A stretch of DNA of 64,000 bases. Source: Paenibacillus tepidiphilus. Its GTDB lineage: Bacteria > Bacillota > Bacilli > Paenibacillales > Paenibacillaceae. The stretch lies in NCBI RefSeq assembly GCF_008635795.1, contig NZ_VWRQ01000011.1:1-64000 (forward strand). Direction: 5' to 3'. Of the stretch, positions 55,153-63,491 are shown piece by piece. Numbering within the stretch: the first letter of the stretch is position 1; each line of letters starts with the position of its first letter. The notes beneath the pieces were generated by a model that was given only the letters and a program-made list of their open reading frames with translations, did no database searches and was not told where the DNA came from. The position numbers and the translations under genes are program-made.

Positions 55153-56979
55153 TTATTTTTTAAGATGATAAGGCACGGTCGTAACGATCACATCTCTGCG
55201 GAATAATAAATGCGCACGGATCAGCAGGCTGGACTGGTTATGCAGGATGTTCTGCCAGCCTTTCTTCGGAATGAATTGCGGAATAATAACAGTTACCTTG
55301 TGATTCGACTCGGCAGCCTTCCACTGGACCGTATCAATAAACTTGATCAGCGGCTGCAAAATACTGCGGTAAGGCGTATACAGCGTCACCAGACGCACAT
55401 CCGGCAGAACCCTGTTCCACTTCTCCTCAAACGCAGCCTCTTCCTCTCGTTCAAAAGGAACATAAACGGCGATAATCTGCTGCGGGGACAGCGATTTGGC
55501 ATACTCCAGAGAATTCATAACCACGTGGGTAATCCCTGCTACCGGCAGTATAATTACATTTCCCTCAATCCGTGCGGTTTCCTCGCAGGTTGTTATTCTG
55601 AGCTGATCGGCAACCGCCTCATAATGCTTGTGAATCCGGTCGAAGATCAGCAGTAGCAGCGGTAAGAACACAAACACGGGCCACACCTGTGTGAACTTGG
55701 TCAAAAAGAACATGAGCGTCACAATGAGGCTGATCAATGCGCCGACCGTGTTGATGACAAACTTCTGCGTCCAGCCGGCCGGCTTCTCCCGCAGCCATTT
55801 CACCATCATGCCGGTCTGCGATAACGTAAAGGGAATGAACACGCCGACAGCATAAAGCGGGATCAGCTGTTCAGTTTCCCCCTCAAAGACGTAAATAAGG
55901 ACAATCGAGAGAAGCCCCAGTATAATAATCCCGTTGGAGTACCCGAGCCGGTCCCCTCTCACCGTGAACATTCGCGGAATGTACTTGTCCTTGGCCAAGT
56001 TTACAGCGAGCAAAGGAAAAGCCGAATAGCCAGTATTGGCGGCTAGAATCAAGATTAATGCCGTCGTACCCTGGATGAAATAGTACATCGCGTTCCGTCC
56101 GAAGGTCTGCTCTGCAATCTGTGAGACCACAGTGACATCGCCGCGCGGGGCTACCCCGTAATAATAGGCCAGCACCACAATCCCCGAGAACAAGACCGCC
56201 AGGATTGCCCCCATGGCCAGCAGGGTTTTGGCTGCGTTGGAAGCTGCGGGATGCTTGAAGTTCGGAATGGCATTAGAGATGGCCTCGACGCCGGTCAGCG
56301 CTGAGCTTCCGGAAGAAAAGGCCCTCAGCAGAAGGAATAAGCTAATGCCTGCCACCGGAGTACCTATGGGTGTATGCAGCTCTGCCGGAACATTCCCCGT
56401 CAGAATGTTATACAAGCCTGTACCGATCAGGATGGCCAGGGCCAGGACGAATAAATATACGGGATAAGCCAATACGGAAGCGGATTCCGTTACCCCTCTT
56501 AAGTTAAGCACGGTAATCAGCAGCACGAATCCGGCGGCAATGATTACTTTATGCTCATGCAGACCGGGAAACGCTGAGGTAATCGCATCGGTTCCGGCCG
56601 ATACACTTACAGCTACCGTCAGAATGTAGTCCACCAGCAAGGACCCTCCGGCTATGAGCCCCGGGTAGCGGCCCAAATTCTCCTTGGATACCACATACGC
56701 TCCCCCGCCATGCGAATAGGCGAAGATAATTTGCCGGTAGGATAGAATTAGTGCGGTCAGCAACACCAATACGCCTATTGCAATCGGAATGGAATACCAG
56801 AAGGCAGCTGCACCGATGGTGAACAGTACAATCAGAATCTGTTCCGGGCCGTACGCAACGGATGATAAGGCATCGGATGAAAGAATGGCCAAGGCTTTCT
56901 TTTTGTTTAGTTTCTGCTCCCCCAGCTCTGTGGACTTTAAAGGCCTTCCGATCAAGAATCTTTTTAGAAATGAGATCAC
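55153..56979 (-). CDS. kimA: KimA-type high-affinity potassium importer
   Basis: APC-superfamily K+/H+ symporter, 608 residues: about twelve helices to residue 440, then a cytoplasmic tail that in Bacillus binds c-di-AMP. The sequence tracks B. subtilis KimA (YdaO) from memory: KRFLIGRPLKSTELGEQKL, LSSDALSSVAYGPEQIL, YSHGGGAYVVSKENLG, AFSSGSSALTGVEAISNAIP, LAANTGYSAFPLLAVNLAKD and LPYHLKK at the end. An open frame runs up to 57066, but the GTG at 56979 lines up with the KimA start and the region upstream contains promoter-like elements. c-di-AMP should inhibit it when potassium is ample. Confidence 0.9.
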   Translation of the reverse strand: MISFLKRFLIGRPLKSTELGEQKLNKKKALAILSSDALSSVAYGPEQILIVLFTIGAAAFWYSIPIAIGVLVLLTALILSYRQIIFAYSHGGGAYVVSKENLGRYPGLIAGGSLLVDYILTVAVSVSAGTDAITSAFPGLHEHKVIIAAGFVLLITVLNLRGVTESASVLAYPVYLFVLALAILIGTGLYNILTGNVPAELHTPIGTPVAGISLFLLLRAFSSGSSALTGVEAISNAIPNFKHPAASNAAKTLLAMGAILAVLFSGIVVLAYYYGVAPRGDVTVVSQIAEQTFGRNAMYYFIQGTTALILILAANTGYSAFPLLAVNLAKDKYIPRMFTVRGDRLGYSNGIIILGLLSIVLIYVFEGETEQLIPLYAVGVFIPFTLSQTGMMVKWLREKPAGWTQKFVINTVGALISLIVTLMFFLTKFTQVWPVFVFLPLLLLIFDRIHKHYEAVADQLRITTCEETARIEGNVIILPVAGITHVVMNSLEYAKSLSPQQIIAVYVPFEREEEAAFEEKWNRVLPDVRLVTLYTPYRSILQPLIKFIDTVQWKAAESNHKVTVIIPQFIPKKGWQNILHNQSSLLIRAHLLFRRDVIVTTVPYHLKK

Positions 56980-57070
56980 GGGTTTCACCACTTGTTGTTT
57001 ATTTAATACAGCTAAATGGCGCAAGAAGCCATATTGCTGCGAGTATATCATCTGTGGCATTAACACCGCG

Positions 57071-57108
57071 TTAAGATTTGCATGGCAACATTAAGATTGC
57101 ATTAAGAT
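57071..57108. repeat. Three direct TTAAGAT repeats upstream of kimA
   Basis: TTAAGAT occurs at 57071-57077, 57091-57097 and 57102-57108, start-to-start distances 20 and 11. A -10-like TATACT is found on the minus strand at 57047-57042, so the repeats would lie at and above its -35. Direct heptamers about one helix turn apart are the usual binding sites of OmpR-type response regulators. Confidence 0.5.
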
Positions 57109-57199
57109 GGGTTCGGAAAGGTATATACTTTATTTCCGATAGGATATGTGGTATTTTAAGCATAAGCACTTTTCTACTATTCTTGAGGAGGTTATACGA

Positions 57200-58087
57200 A
57201 TGAGCTCATTGCCTTTGACAGTAAACACGGACTGGTTGGCCGAGAGGTTAGAAGATCCTGCACTGCGCTTGCTCGACGCGACCACCTACCTGCAGTTCCC
57301 GGAGGATGGAGGCTACTACAAAGTCAACTCCGGCCGGGAAACCTATAAACAAGGACATATCCCCGGCGCTGTGTTTGCGGATCTGCATCTGGAATTGGCC
57401 GATCCGGACGGCGCATACCCCTTTACCGTTCCCGGCCACGATTATTTCGCCGAGAAGATCGGTCAGCTCGGCGTCGGAGGCGACGATGTTTATGTAGTTG
57501 TATACGACCAGGGCGTTGGTCCCAGCGCCTGGGCATCCCGCCTGTGGTGGCAGCTCCGCCTGGAAGGCTTCGACCGGGTCGCCGTTCTGGAGGGCGGATT
57601 GAAGAAATGGCAGGATGAAGGGCGTCCCGTATCGGACGAGCCCGGTGCTTATCCGCCGGCCATCTTCACCGGACAACGCCGCAGTGAGCTCCTTGCGACG
57701 AAGGAAGACGTGAAGCTCGCGATCGGGGATGAGTCTACACTGCTCGTGAATAGCCTTTCCCCGGCAGACCATAACGGCGAAACGAAGACATACGCCCGCA
57801 GCGGACATATTCCCGGCAGTGTGAATATCTTTATCGCCAAGCATACGAAGCCCGGCAGCTCTACTCTCGTGGACGAAGAAGCGCTGCGAAGCAACCTGGC
57901 GGAGCATGGTGCTCTTGATGAGGACAAGAAGGTTATTACGTATTGCGGCGGCGGCATTGCTGCCACTTGGAATGCGCTGGTGTTCAAGAAGCTGGGGAAA
58001 GACGTCGCCGTGTACGACGGTTCATTGTCGGAATGGGCGGCCGACCCTACCCTGCCGATTGAGAACCCAAGCGCTGCCAAGGCCTGA
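57200..58087 (+). CDS. Sulfurtransferase with two rhodanese domains
   Basis: Thiosulfate or 3-mercaptopyruvate sulfurtransferase, 295 residues. The N-terminal inactive rhodanese domain (about 5-130, LDATTYLQFPE, YKQGHIPGAVFADLHLEL) is followed by the active domain (about 150-285, LVNSLSPADH, RSGHIPGSVNI), with the catalytic Cys in VITYCGGGIAAT. The active-site loop CGGGIA is nearer to mercaptopyruvate-type CGSGV than to CRKGV. The frame opens at 57146, but GAGGAGG eight bases before the ATG at 57200 is the start. Confidence 0.9.
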   Translation: MSSLPLTVNTDWLAERLEDPALRLLDATTYLQFPEDGGYYKVNSGRETYKQGHIPGAVFADLHLELADPDGAYPFTVPGHDYFAEKIGQLGVGGDDVYVVVYDQGVGPSAWASRLWWQLRLEGFDRVAVLEGGLKKWQDEGRPVSDEPGAYPPAIFTGQRRSELLATKEDVKLAIGDESTLLVNSLSPADHNGETKTYARSGHIPGSVNIFIAKHTKPGSSTLVDEEALRSNLAEHGALDEDKKVITYCGGGIAATWNALVFKKLGKDVAVYDGSLSEWAADPTLPIENPSAAKA

Positions 58088-58107
58088 TTGCGGCTAAGCT
58101 TAATAAG

Positions 58108-58141
58108 AAGGACGATTCCCCTTTGTCAGGGAATCGTCCTT
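58108..58141 (+). terminator. Terminator after the sulfurtransferase
   Basis: AAGGACGATTCCC / GGGAATCGTCCTT, perfect 13-bp stem with eight-base loop. The right arm overlaps the stop region of the converging MarR-GNAT gene; the T-tract is short, so it may depend on stem strength. Confidence 0.65.
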
Positions 58142-59061
58142 AGATTAAGCAAGTAAGTCTGTTCCAAGTGACGTTTCCCCCATGATTCGGTTTCTTGTTC
58201 GGACAGCTTCTTAAAGCCAGCTTTCATATACATACGGATAGCCGTTTTCTGGTCCTCAGTTGTTTCTAGACTAATAAACTGAAAGCCTTGTCCTCTGCAG
58301 TAACTGATCGCCTCCTGCAGCAGCTTGCTCCCGAGACCCATTCCTCTTGCATCCGGATGCAGCATGAACCACCTTAACTGTGCTTTCTCTTGGGTATGGC
58401 CGATGATGGCTATGCTGCCAACTATTTCACCGTTGACCTCGGCCAGCCAGAAACGGTCCTTGTCCGGGCTGTAGGTTTGCAGCAAATCGTAAAACGTCTT
58501 ACAGACATAGCCTTCAAAAGTATGATCGTAGCCGCACTCCTTCGCATAAATCCACCCGTGCATATGAATGAGCATCCCGATGTCCCCCGGCTTCAATTCG
58601 GTCCGGATGCTTACGTAGTCCTTTGTAGCATGGTTTGAGAGCTCTCTTTCAATCGAAGCCATACTTTTGGCAATACTTATTTGGCCGAGAGGGGGAATTC
58701 CGGCAACCAAATTTTGAATTTGCTCCTCAGACAAGGTATTCAAATTGGACAATGTCTCCTCGCCAGGACTGGATAAGTAAAGGAAGAACGATCGGCCGTC
58801 TTTCTCGGACGGAACCCGGTGAATCAAGCCCAGCTTTTCGAACCGTTTCAGCATCCGGCTTAAATAACCGGCATCCATATTAAGGCGTTCGGTGAGCAGC
58901 TTGGCCGTACAATACTCCGTGTTGCCGATTTCGTACAGTACCCGTGCTTCCGGAAGGGAAAAATCGCTGTCCAGCAGCTGCTTATCGAGTAACCCGAGCA
59001 CTTTTGTGTAGAAGCGGTTAAAATTGCGTATGGCCGGGATGATGGACGTGCTTGAACCCAT
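58126..59061 (-). CDS. MarR regulator fused to GNAT acetyltransferase
   Basis: 311 residues. About 1-145 is a MarR winged helix (DFSLPEARVLYEIGN, TAKLLTERLNMDAGYLSRMLKRFEKLGLI, wing PSEKDGRSFFLYL). About 150-311 is a GNAT domain: acetyl-CoA loop LHPDARGMGLGSKLLQEAI, FQFISLETTEDQKTAIRMYMKAGFKKL. Such fusions are known; the acetylated substrate is unclear. Two MarR-like palindromes occupy its promoter, so it probably represses itself. Confidence 0.9.
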   Translation of the reverse strand: MGSSTSIIPAIRNFNRFYTKVLGLLDKQLLDSDFSLPEARVLYEIGNTEYCTAKLLTERLNMDAGYLSRMLKRFEKLGLIHRVPSEKDGRSFFLYLSSPGEETLSNLNTLSEEQIQNLVAGIPPLGQISIAKSMASIERELSNHATKDYVSIRTELKPGDIGMLIHMHGWIYAKECGYDHTFEGYVCKTFYDLLQTYSPDKDRFWLAEVNGEIVGSIAIIGHTQEKAQLRWFMLHPDARGMGLGSKLLQEAISYCRGQGFQFISLETTEDQKTAIRMYMKAGFKKLSEQETESWGKRHLEQTYLLNLRTIP

Positions 59062-59110
59062 ATGTAATGCCTCCTTAAAGAACTGGTCTATATTATTTCG
59101 CGTTATTTAT

Positions 59111-59162
59111 TTGACTATGTCAACTAAGTGTATAATATATTGATTTTAATTGATTTTGTCAA
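59111..59162 (-). promoter_or_regulatory. Promoter with two operator palindromes of the MarR-GNAT gene
   Basis: Minus strand TTGACA (59162-59157) and TATATT (59139-59134), spacer 17. Palindrome TTGAC-TAT-GTCAA at 59111-59123 lies just downstream of the start; a second, TTGAT-TTT-GTCAA at 59150-59162, covers the -35. Both share the GTCAA arm and the three-base centre. Confidence 0.65.
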
Positions 59163-59282
59163 CTATATTTAGACCAAACGTCTCAACCGATCCAATAAAC
59201 TTGAATAAGCCGCCCCGGGATTTCCAGAGCAGCTTAATTTCAATTTTCACATGGATGAGCTCATCCAGTGTTAGGAGCTCAC

Positions 59283-59750
59283 CTAAGAGAGCAGCTTCTT
59301 AAGCGAGGCTACCACCATTTCATGGTCTTCATGGCCTTCCAGTCCGGAGACGGTAATCGTGCCGATCATTCCGGCGCCCTTAACGATAAGCGGAAAGCAG
59401 CCCCCTTCAGCTGCATAATTCAGCGGATCGACAAAGGCGTTATCCTGGATTGTCGTGTTCCAGGACTTCATCAGGACATGTATGTAATAGGAGCTGTGTT
59501 CGAAATGATGGGCCACATTGATTTTCCGCGTAATCCAGCGGTCATGGCCCAGACCGTTGTCATTCATTTTGGCGTGGAATAAGGTCATGCCGTTCTTGCG
59601 GATATCCACCGTTATTTGTTTACCTTCCGCGAAAGCTTTGGCCAGTATGAGCTGACCCAGCTCGATGGCTGTATTATTGTTAAATTCCGTGAATTGCAGC
59701 TCTTGCTCCTGACGAAGCAGCGTACTTAACAGCGCTGTGTAGTCTTCCAC
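59283..59750 (-). CDS. UPF0303 family haem-degrading-domain-like protein
   Basis: 155 residues of the UPF0303/HbpS-GlcG superfamily. GQLILAKAFAEGKQITVDIRKNG, FHAKMNDNGLGHDRWITRKI and YAAEGGCFPLIVKGAGMIGTITVSGL (the last given in part: GGCFPLIVKG) are the family marks. Cytosolic; biochemical role not established for this branch. A stand-alone gene between the MarR-GNAT and ABC operons; bases 59062-59282 are its downstream spacer. Confidence 0.82.
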   Translation of the reverse strand: MEDYTALLSTLLRQEQELQFTEFNNNTAIELGQLILAKAFAEGKQITVDIRKNGMTLFHAKMNDNGLGHDRWITRKINVAHHFEHSSYYIHVLMKSWNTTIQDNAFVDPLNYAAEGGCFPLIVKGAGMIGTITVSGLEGHEDHEMVVASLKKLLS

Positions 59751-59921
59751 CCCTGCACTTCCTTTGCTATAAATTTTGAAATGTTCTCCGGCAAATCTTC
59801 TTCAGTATACTGTGTCTTTACATTGTTGAACACATAAAAAGAGCCGGCAACAGTGATTACTCACGGTTATCGGCTCAGCGTCTTCGCATCCGGTTCTAGA
59901 ATCACGGATCATCCTTAAATA

Positions 59922-60692
59922 TTAAGCTGCTTTTCTTCTGTATGCGCGCATCGCAAATAGATAGGCGACGATTATAATTCCTAAGCACCACGCAAGCGCG
60001 GCCCATATGTCATTGCCCACCGGCTGGCCTGAGAGCAGTGCCCGGATGGCGTTAACGATGGAGGTTACCGGCTGGTTCTCGGCAAAAGCGCGAACGACCG
60101 AAGGCATCGACTCGGTAGGCACAAACGCTGAACTGATAAACGGAAGGAAAATTAGCGGGTAGGAAAAAGCACTTGCACCTTCCATAGTTTTGGCGGACAA
60201 TCCCGAAATCACTGCTACCCAAGTTAAGGCCAGAGTAAATAACGCGAGTATACCGGCAACAGCAAGCCATGGCAGTACGCCTGCGGATGAACGAAAACCC
60301 ATAACAAGCGCTACTAGAATGATGACGATGACACTGATGGCATTGGACACCATAGAGGTCAGCACATGCCCCCAAAGCAAGGCAGAGCGTGATATCGGCA
60401 TGGTGTGAAACCGCTCGAAGATCCCCCGCTGCACATCGGTAAACAGCCGGTAAGCCGTGTAAGCGATTCCGCTGGCGATGGCCATCAGCAGGATGCCCGG
60501 CAGCAGGTAATTCACATAGTTGTCCGTCCCGGTCTGAATGGCTCCGCCCAGCACATAGACGAACAGCAGCATCATGGCGATCGGAGTGATGCAGACCGTG
60601 ATAATGGTGTCCATACTGCGGAGGATATGGCGCATGGAACGTCCGAGCATCACACTAATATCAGTGAAAAAATGATTTTTTGTCGTCTCCAT
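59922..60692 (-). CDS. ABC-2 type multidrug exporter permease (DrrB-like)
   Basis: Membrane subunit of 256 residues with six helices (first about 28-50). FRLFTDVQRGIFERFHTMPISRSALLWG is the conserved coupling loop of DrrB permeases (core: GIFERFHTMPISRSA), and SYPLIFLPFISSAFVPTESMP is another mark. It follows the ATPase without a gap. Confidence 0.9.
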   Translation of the reverse strand: METTKNHFFTDISVMLGRSMRHILRSMDTIITVCITPIAMMLLFVYVLGGAIQTGTDNYVNYLLPGILLMAIASGIAYTAYRLFTDVQRGIFERFHTMPISRSALLWGHVLTSMVSNAISVIVIILVALVMGFRSSAGVLPWLAVAGILALFTLALTWVAVISGLSAKTMEGASAFSYPLIFLPFISSAFVPTESMPSVVRAFAENQPVTSIVNAIRALLSGQPVGNDIWAALAWCLGIIIVAYLFAMRAYRRKAA

Positions 60693-61454
60693 TTATATGG
60701 CCTCCTTCTTGCCGACGATGGCGAGGAAGATTTCCTCTAGTGTCGGCTGTTTCTCAACGTACTCTACCGCTGCGGGCGGGAACAGCTTCTTGTGTTCTTC
60801 AAGCGTGCCGCCGGCGATGATTCTGCCCTGGTGCAGAATGGCAATCCGGTCTGCTAACTGCTCAGCCTCATCCAAATACTGTGTAGTGAGCAGTACGGTC
60901 GTTCCGCCGTCGGCAAGCTCCTTCACATTCTTCCATACCTCGATGCGCGCCTCGGGGTCAAGGCCGGTGGTCGGCTCGTCGAGGAAGATAATCTGCGGAT
61001 GGCCCACAAGGCTCAAAGCGATGTCGAGCCGTCGGCGCATACCGCCTGAATAAGTGGCCGCTCTCCGGTCGGCGGCTTCCGTCAAGCCGAAGCGTGCAAG
61101 CAAGTCTTCCGCAACCTGTCGGGGGTTGTTCAGGTACCGCAGTTTGGCAACCATGATCAGATTCTCCCGTCCCGTCAAAATTTCGTCCACAGCGGCGAAT
61201 TGCCCGGTCAGACTGATGGCCTGCCGCACACTCCCGGGTTTGGACGCTACATCGAAGCCGTTGACAACAGCGGTACCGCTGTCCTGCTTGAGCAGCGTGG
61301 TGAGGATCTTCACCACCGTGGTCTTACCCGCTCCGTTGGAGCCGAGCAGGGCCAGGATTTCCCCGCGCCGCACCTCGAAATCCACCCCCTTCAGGACTTC
61401 AGTGGACTTATAGGATTTCCTCAGGTCCTTTACTTGGATCGCGATATCACTCAT
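60693..61454 (-). CDS. ABC transporter ATP-binding protein (DrrA-like)
   Basis: 253 residues. Walker A LLGSNGAGKTTVVK, signature YSGGMRRRLDIALSLVG, Walker B IIFLDEPTTGLDPEAR, switch His replaced by Gln in LLTTQYLDEAEQLADRI (usual for the DrrA branch). It exports drugs or lipids with the DrrB-like permease. Its start overlaps the DUF1048 stop by four bases. Confidence 0.92.
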   Translation of the reverse strand: MSDIAIQVKDLRKSYKSTEVLKGVDFEVRRGEILALLGSNGAGKTTVVKILTTLLKQDSGTAVVNGFDVASKPGSVRQAISLTGQFAAVDEILTGRENLIMVAKLRYLNNPRQVAEDLLARFGLTEAADRRAATYSGGMRRRLDIALSLVGHPQIIFLDEPTTGLDPEARIEVWKNVKELADGGTTVLLTTQYLDEAEQLADRIAILHQGRIIAGGTLEEHKKLFPPAAVEYVEKQPTLEEIFLAIVGKKEAI

Positions 61455-61822
61455 TTGGCATCCCTCCCCTTTCCGAACTTCTTCAGAATGTCGCGGTTTA
61501 ATGCTTCACGCCAATTCTCCGTGTAGGTGCTGGCACTGCGCAAGAGTTCATCGCAGAATGCGGCCACGTCTTCGCCGGTGATCTCCAGCACATGCTTGCC
61601 GTCTGCAGCACCGGCCTCGAACAGCTCGATCAGTCCATAATGAATTTCCATCATGTCGTAGCCGCTCCCCGCCACGAACATCCACATATGGCTCTGTATT
61701 TTCTTGAAGACGTACCGGTAGTCTTCAGGCAGTGCCTCCACTCTTGCCATCTGTTGCTTGTACTCGCGTTTGCTCTCAATGATCTTCTTGATATTGAGGT
61801 AATTATCGAAAAAATCAGCCAT
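61451..61822 (-). CDS. DUF1048 protein
   Basis: 123 residues, soluble and helical: KREYKQQMARVEALPEDYRYVFKKIQ, GHVLEITGEDVAAFCDELL-like segment (KHVLEITGEDVAAFCDEL) and YTENWREALNRDIL. The family commonly sits between a PadR regulator and an ABC exporter, as here, and overlaps both neighbours. Role unknown. Confidence 0.88.
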   Translation of the reverse strand: MADFFDNYLNIKKIIESKREYKQQMARVEALPEDYRYVFKKIQSHMWMFVAGSGYDMMEIHYGLIELFEAGAADGKHVLEITGEDVAAFCDELLRSASTYTENWREALNRDILKKFGKGRDAK

Positions 61823-62150
61823 TGAATTCTTCCTCCTTTAATTGTTTGAGCTTCGACGTGACAAACTCCCATTTCTCCCAGAATCTCTGCAGCTCTTCCC
61901 GCCCGGCTTCATTGAGCGCGAAGAACTTACGCGGGGGGCCCATGTCGGAAGGCTTCTTGGTGATCTCCACCAGCTTGTTCTTCTCAAGTCGGAGCAGGAT
62001 GGTGTACACCGTACCTTCCACAACATCGGTAAAACCGAGAGCGTTCAGGTGCCGCGTGATTTCGTAGCCGTAGGTTTCCTTGCGGCTTATAATTTCCAGG
62101 ACGCAGCCCTCAAGAACGCCTTTGAGCATTTCCGTAAGATTATCCAGCAC
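61815..62150 (-). CDS. PadR family transcriptional regulator
   Basis: About 111 residues. Winged helix: MLKGVLEGCVLEIISRKETYGYEI (seen as LEGCVLEIIS and TYGYEITRHL), VVEGTVYTILLRLEKNKLVEI, MGPPRKFFALNEAGREEL, then a helical dimer tail. It should repress the whole PadR-DUF1048-ABC operon. The GTG at 62156 lies in the ribosome site, so the GTG at 62150 (MLDNLTEML) is preferred. Upstream there are a TACTA-N8-TAGTA repeat (62194-62211) and twin TATTCAGT boxes (62164, 62180) that could be its operators. Confidence 0.88.
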   Translation of the reverse strand: MLDNLTEMLKGVLEGCVLEIISRKETYGYEITRHLNALGFTDVVEGTVYTILLRLEKNKLVEITKKPSDMGPPRKFFALNEAGREELQRFWEKWEFVTSKLKQLKEEEFNG

Positions 62151-62285
62151 AATCACCTCTCGCTATTCAGTATGACTGGTATTCAGTGTTGCTTACTACC
62201 ACTACATAGTATCACAGAATAGCTGGATGTCAATGGGCTAACCAGATCTGCATGTAAATAATCAAAATAATCCAATTAACGCAAA

Positions 62286-62324
62286 TCAGCCCCGTTGCGG
62301 AAATTCGTTCCGCAACGGGGCTGA
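62286..62324. terminator. Terminator after the DUF4179 gene
   Basis: Perfect 17-bp stem TCAGCCCCGTTGCGGAA / TTCCGCAACGGGGCTGA with five-base loop, 43 bases downstream of the DUF4179 stop. Only a weak T-tract on either side (TTTGCG on minus, TATTTATTTTTA on plus). Confidence 0.7.
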
Positions 62325-62366
62325 CTGATATTTATTTTTACAAGGGCTGCTGTCTAAGCAGAGGCC

Positions 62367-63491
62367 TTAGCGCTGTACCGGAATGGTAACTTCAAGCTCA
62401 GGCAGATAGGTTTTGGTGCCCAATGTGCCGTCTGCGGCGCCCTGAATACTCCAGTCTGACCCGTTGACCGTGAAGGTGTAAGGCTTGATGGTGATGGACG
62501 ATACAGCCTCCGATACCGGTGCATACAGCTCATTCACATGGTAAGCCGTTCCCGGAATTTCGTTGAAGAATCCTACGCGTTTTTGCTCCAGCAGGTTACC
62601 CTGGTCATCGAACAGGTCATAATAGACCATGGATGCATGGAATTGGCCGGCTTGCTCTGGTGAAGCAGGGGCTTTACCCGTGCTGTCCAGAATGAGACGG
62701 GTGGTGACCGGGCTGAGTTCCAATTGCTCTACCGTATAGCTGAAACCGCCGCTGGACTTGGTCACATCAGGAGTCAGGACGAGCGCACTGTTATTGATGC
62801 TGACAGGAATGTTGTATTCATAAATCTCGTCAACTCCGGTTACCTTGGCCTGCACTGTTAACTCAAATGCCTCCGGCAGGCTGATGCCTTTGGTATATTC
62901 GACTTGGAAGGAGTCTGGTGCTCCCGGAACTTCGCTGATGCTGCCTTCACTGAACGGAATCGCTTGTCCGTCTGCCAGTGCTTTCGGGTGCTCCAGGTAT
63001 CCTTTGACCCCATTGTCACCCTTCCATGGAACAAGTGTGTTCTCCAGCTCAACGCCTTCACGTTCAATGAAGAAGGAGAGCCGGCTGCCGTCATACAGCA
63101 GTTCAGTCAGCTTCAGAGTCACGCCGTCATGCGTTACGCTGAGATTCGGGGTCGCAGCGATGCCCTGGTCAATGGCTGCCTGTAAGTTATCCTGATCCAC
63201 GTTATCGAAGATGCTGCCTACCACCGGGAGATTCTGCAACGCTGCGGCCATTGCCGGGGAGACAAATCCGGTGCCGATTACCCCCGCTCCCAGCATGGCT
63301 GCCGCCGAAACGGCTGCCACCGTTTTTTTCAGCATGGATGGCTTCATTCTCTTCGTTCTCTTCATTGTGTTCTCTCCAATCTCATTCATGATTTTTGTAC
63401 TCAGACTCTGGCTCGGGATTTGCGAATTGCGAATCCATGCTTCCAGCATGTCCATGTCTTGCTCATCGGTTTGAGTGGGCAAATGTCTCAC
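62367..63491 (-). CDS. DUF4179 anti-sigma-factor-like membrane protein
   Basis: 374 residues. The first 50 residues are cytoplasmic and acidic (PTQTDEQDMDMLEAWIRNSQIPS), followed by one hydrophobic segment (about 54-80, KKTVAAVSAAAMLGAGVIGTG) and a large external beta-rich DUF4179 domain (ALQNLPVVGSIFDNVDQDNLQ, LTELLYDGSRLSFF). Members typically pair with an ECF sigma factor and hold it at the membrane until a signal arrives. It overlaps the sigma gene by 29 bases. Confidence 0.87.
   Translation of the reverse strand: MRHLPTQTDEQDMDMLEAWIRNSQIPSQSLSTKIMNEIGENTMKRTKRMKPSMLKKTVAAVSAAAMLGAGVIGTGFVSPAMAAALQNLPVVGSIFDNVDQDNLQAAIDQGIAATPNLSVTHDGVTLKLTELLYDGSRLSFFIEREGVELENTLVPWKGDNGVKGYLEHPKALADGQAIPFSEGSISEVPGAPDSFQVEYTKGISLPEAFELTVQAKVTGVDEIYEYNIPVSINNSALVLTPDVTKSSGGFSYTVEQLELSPVTTRLILDSTGKAPASPEQAGQFHASMVYYDLFDDQGNLLEQKRVGFFNEIPGTAYHVNELYAPVSEAVSSITIKPYTFTVNGSDWSIQGAADGTLGTKTYLPELEVTIPVQR

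Noticed and set aside
56979-57199. ydaO-type c-di-AMP riboswitch before kimA
   Set aside because: The space is too short and no conserved core could be seen.
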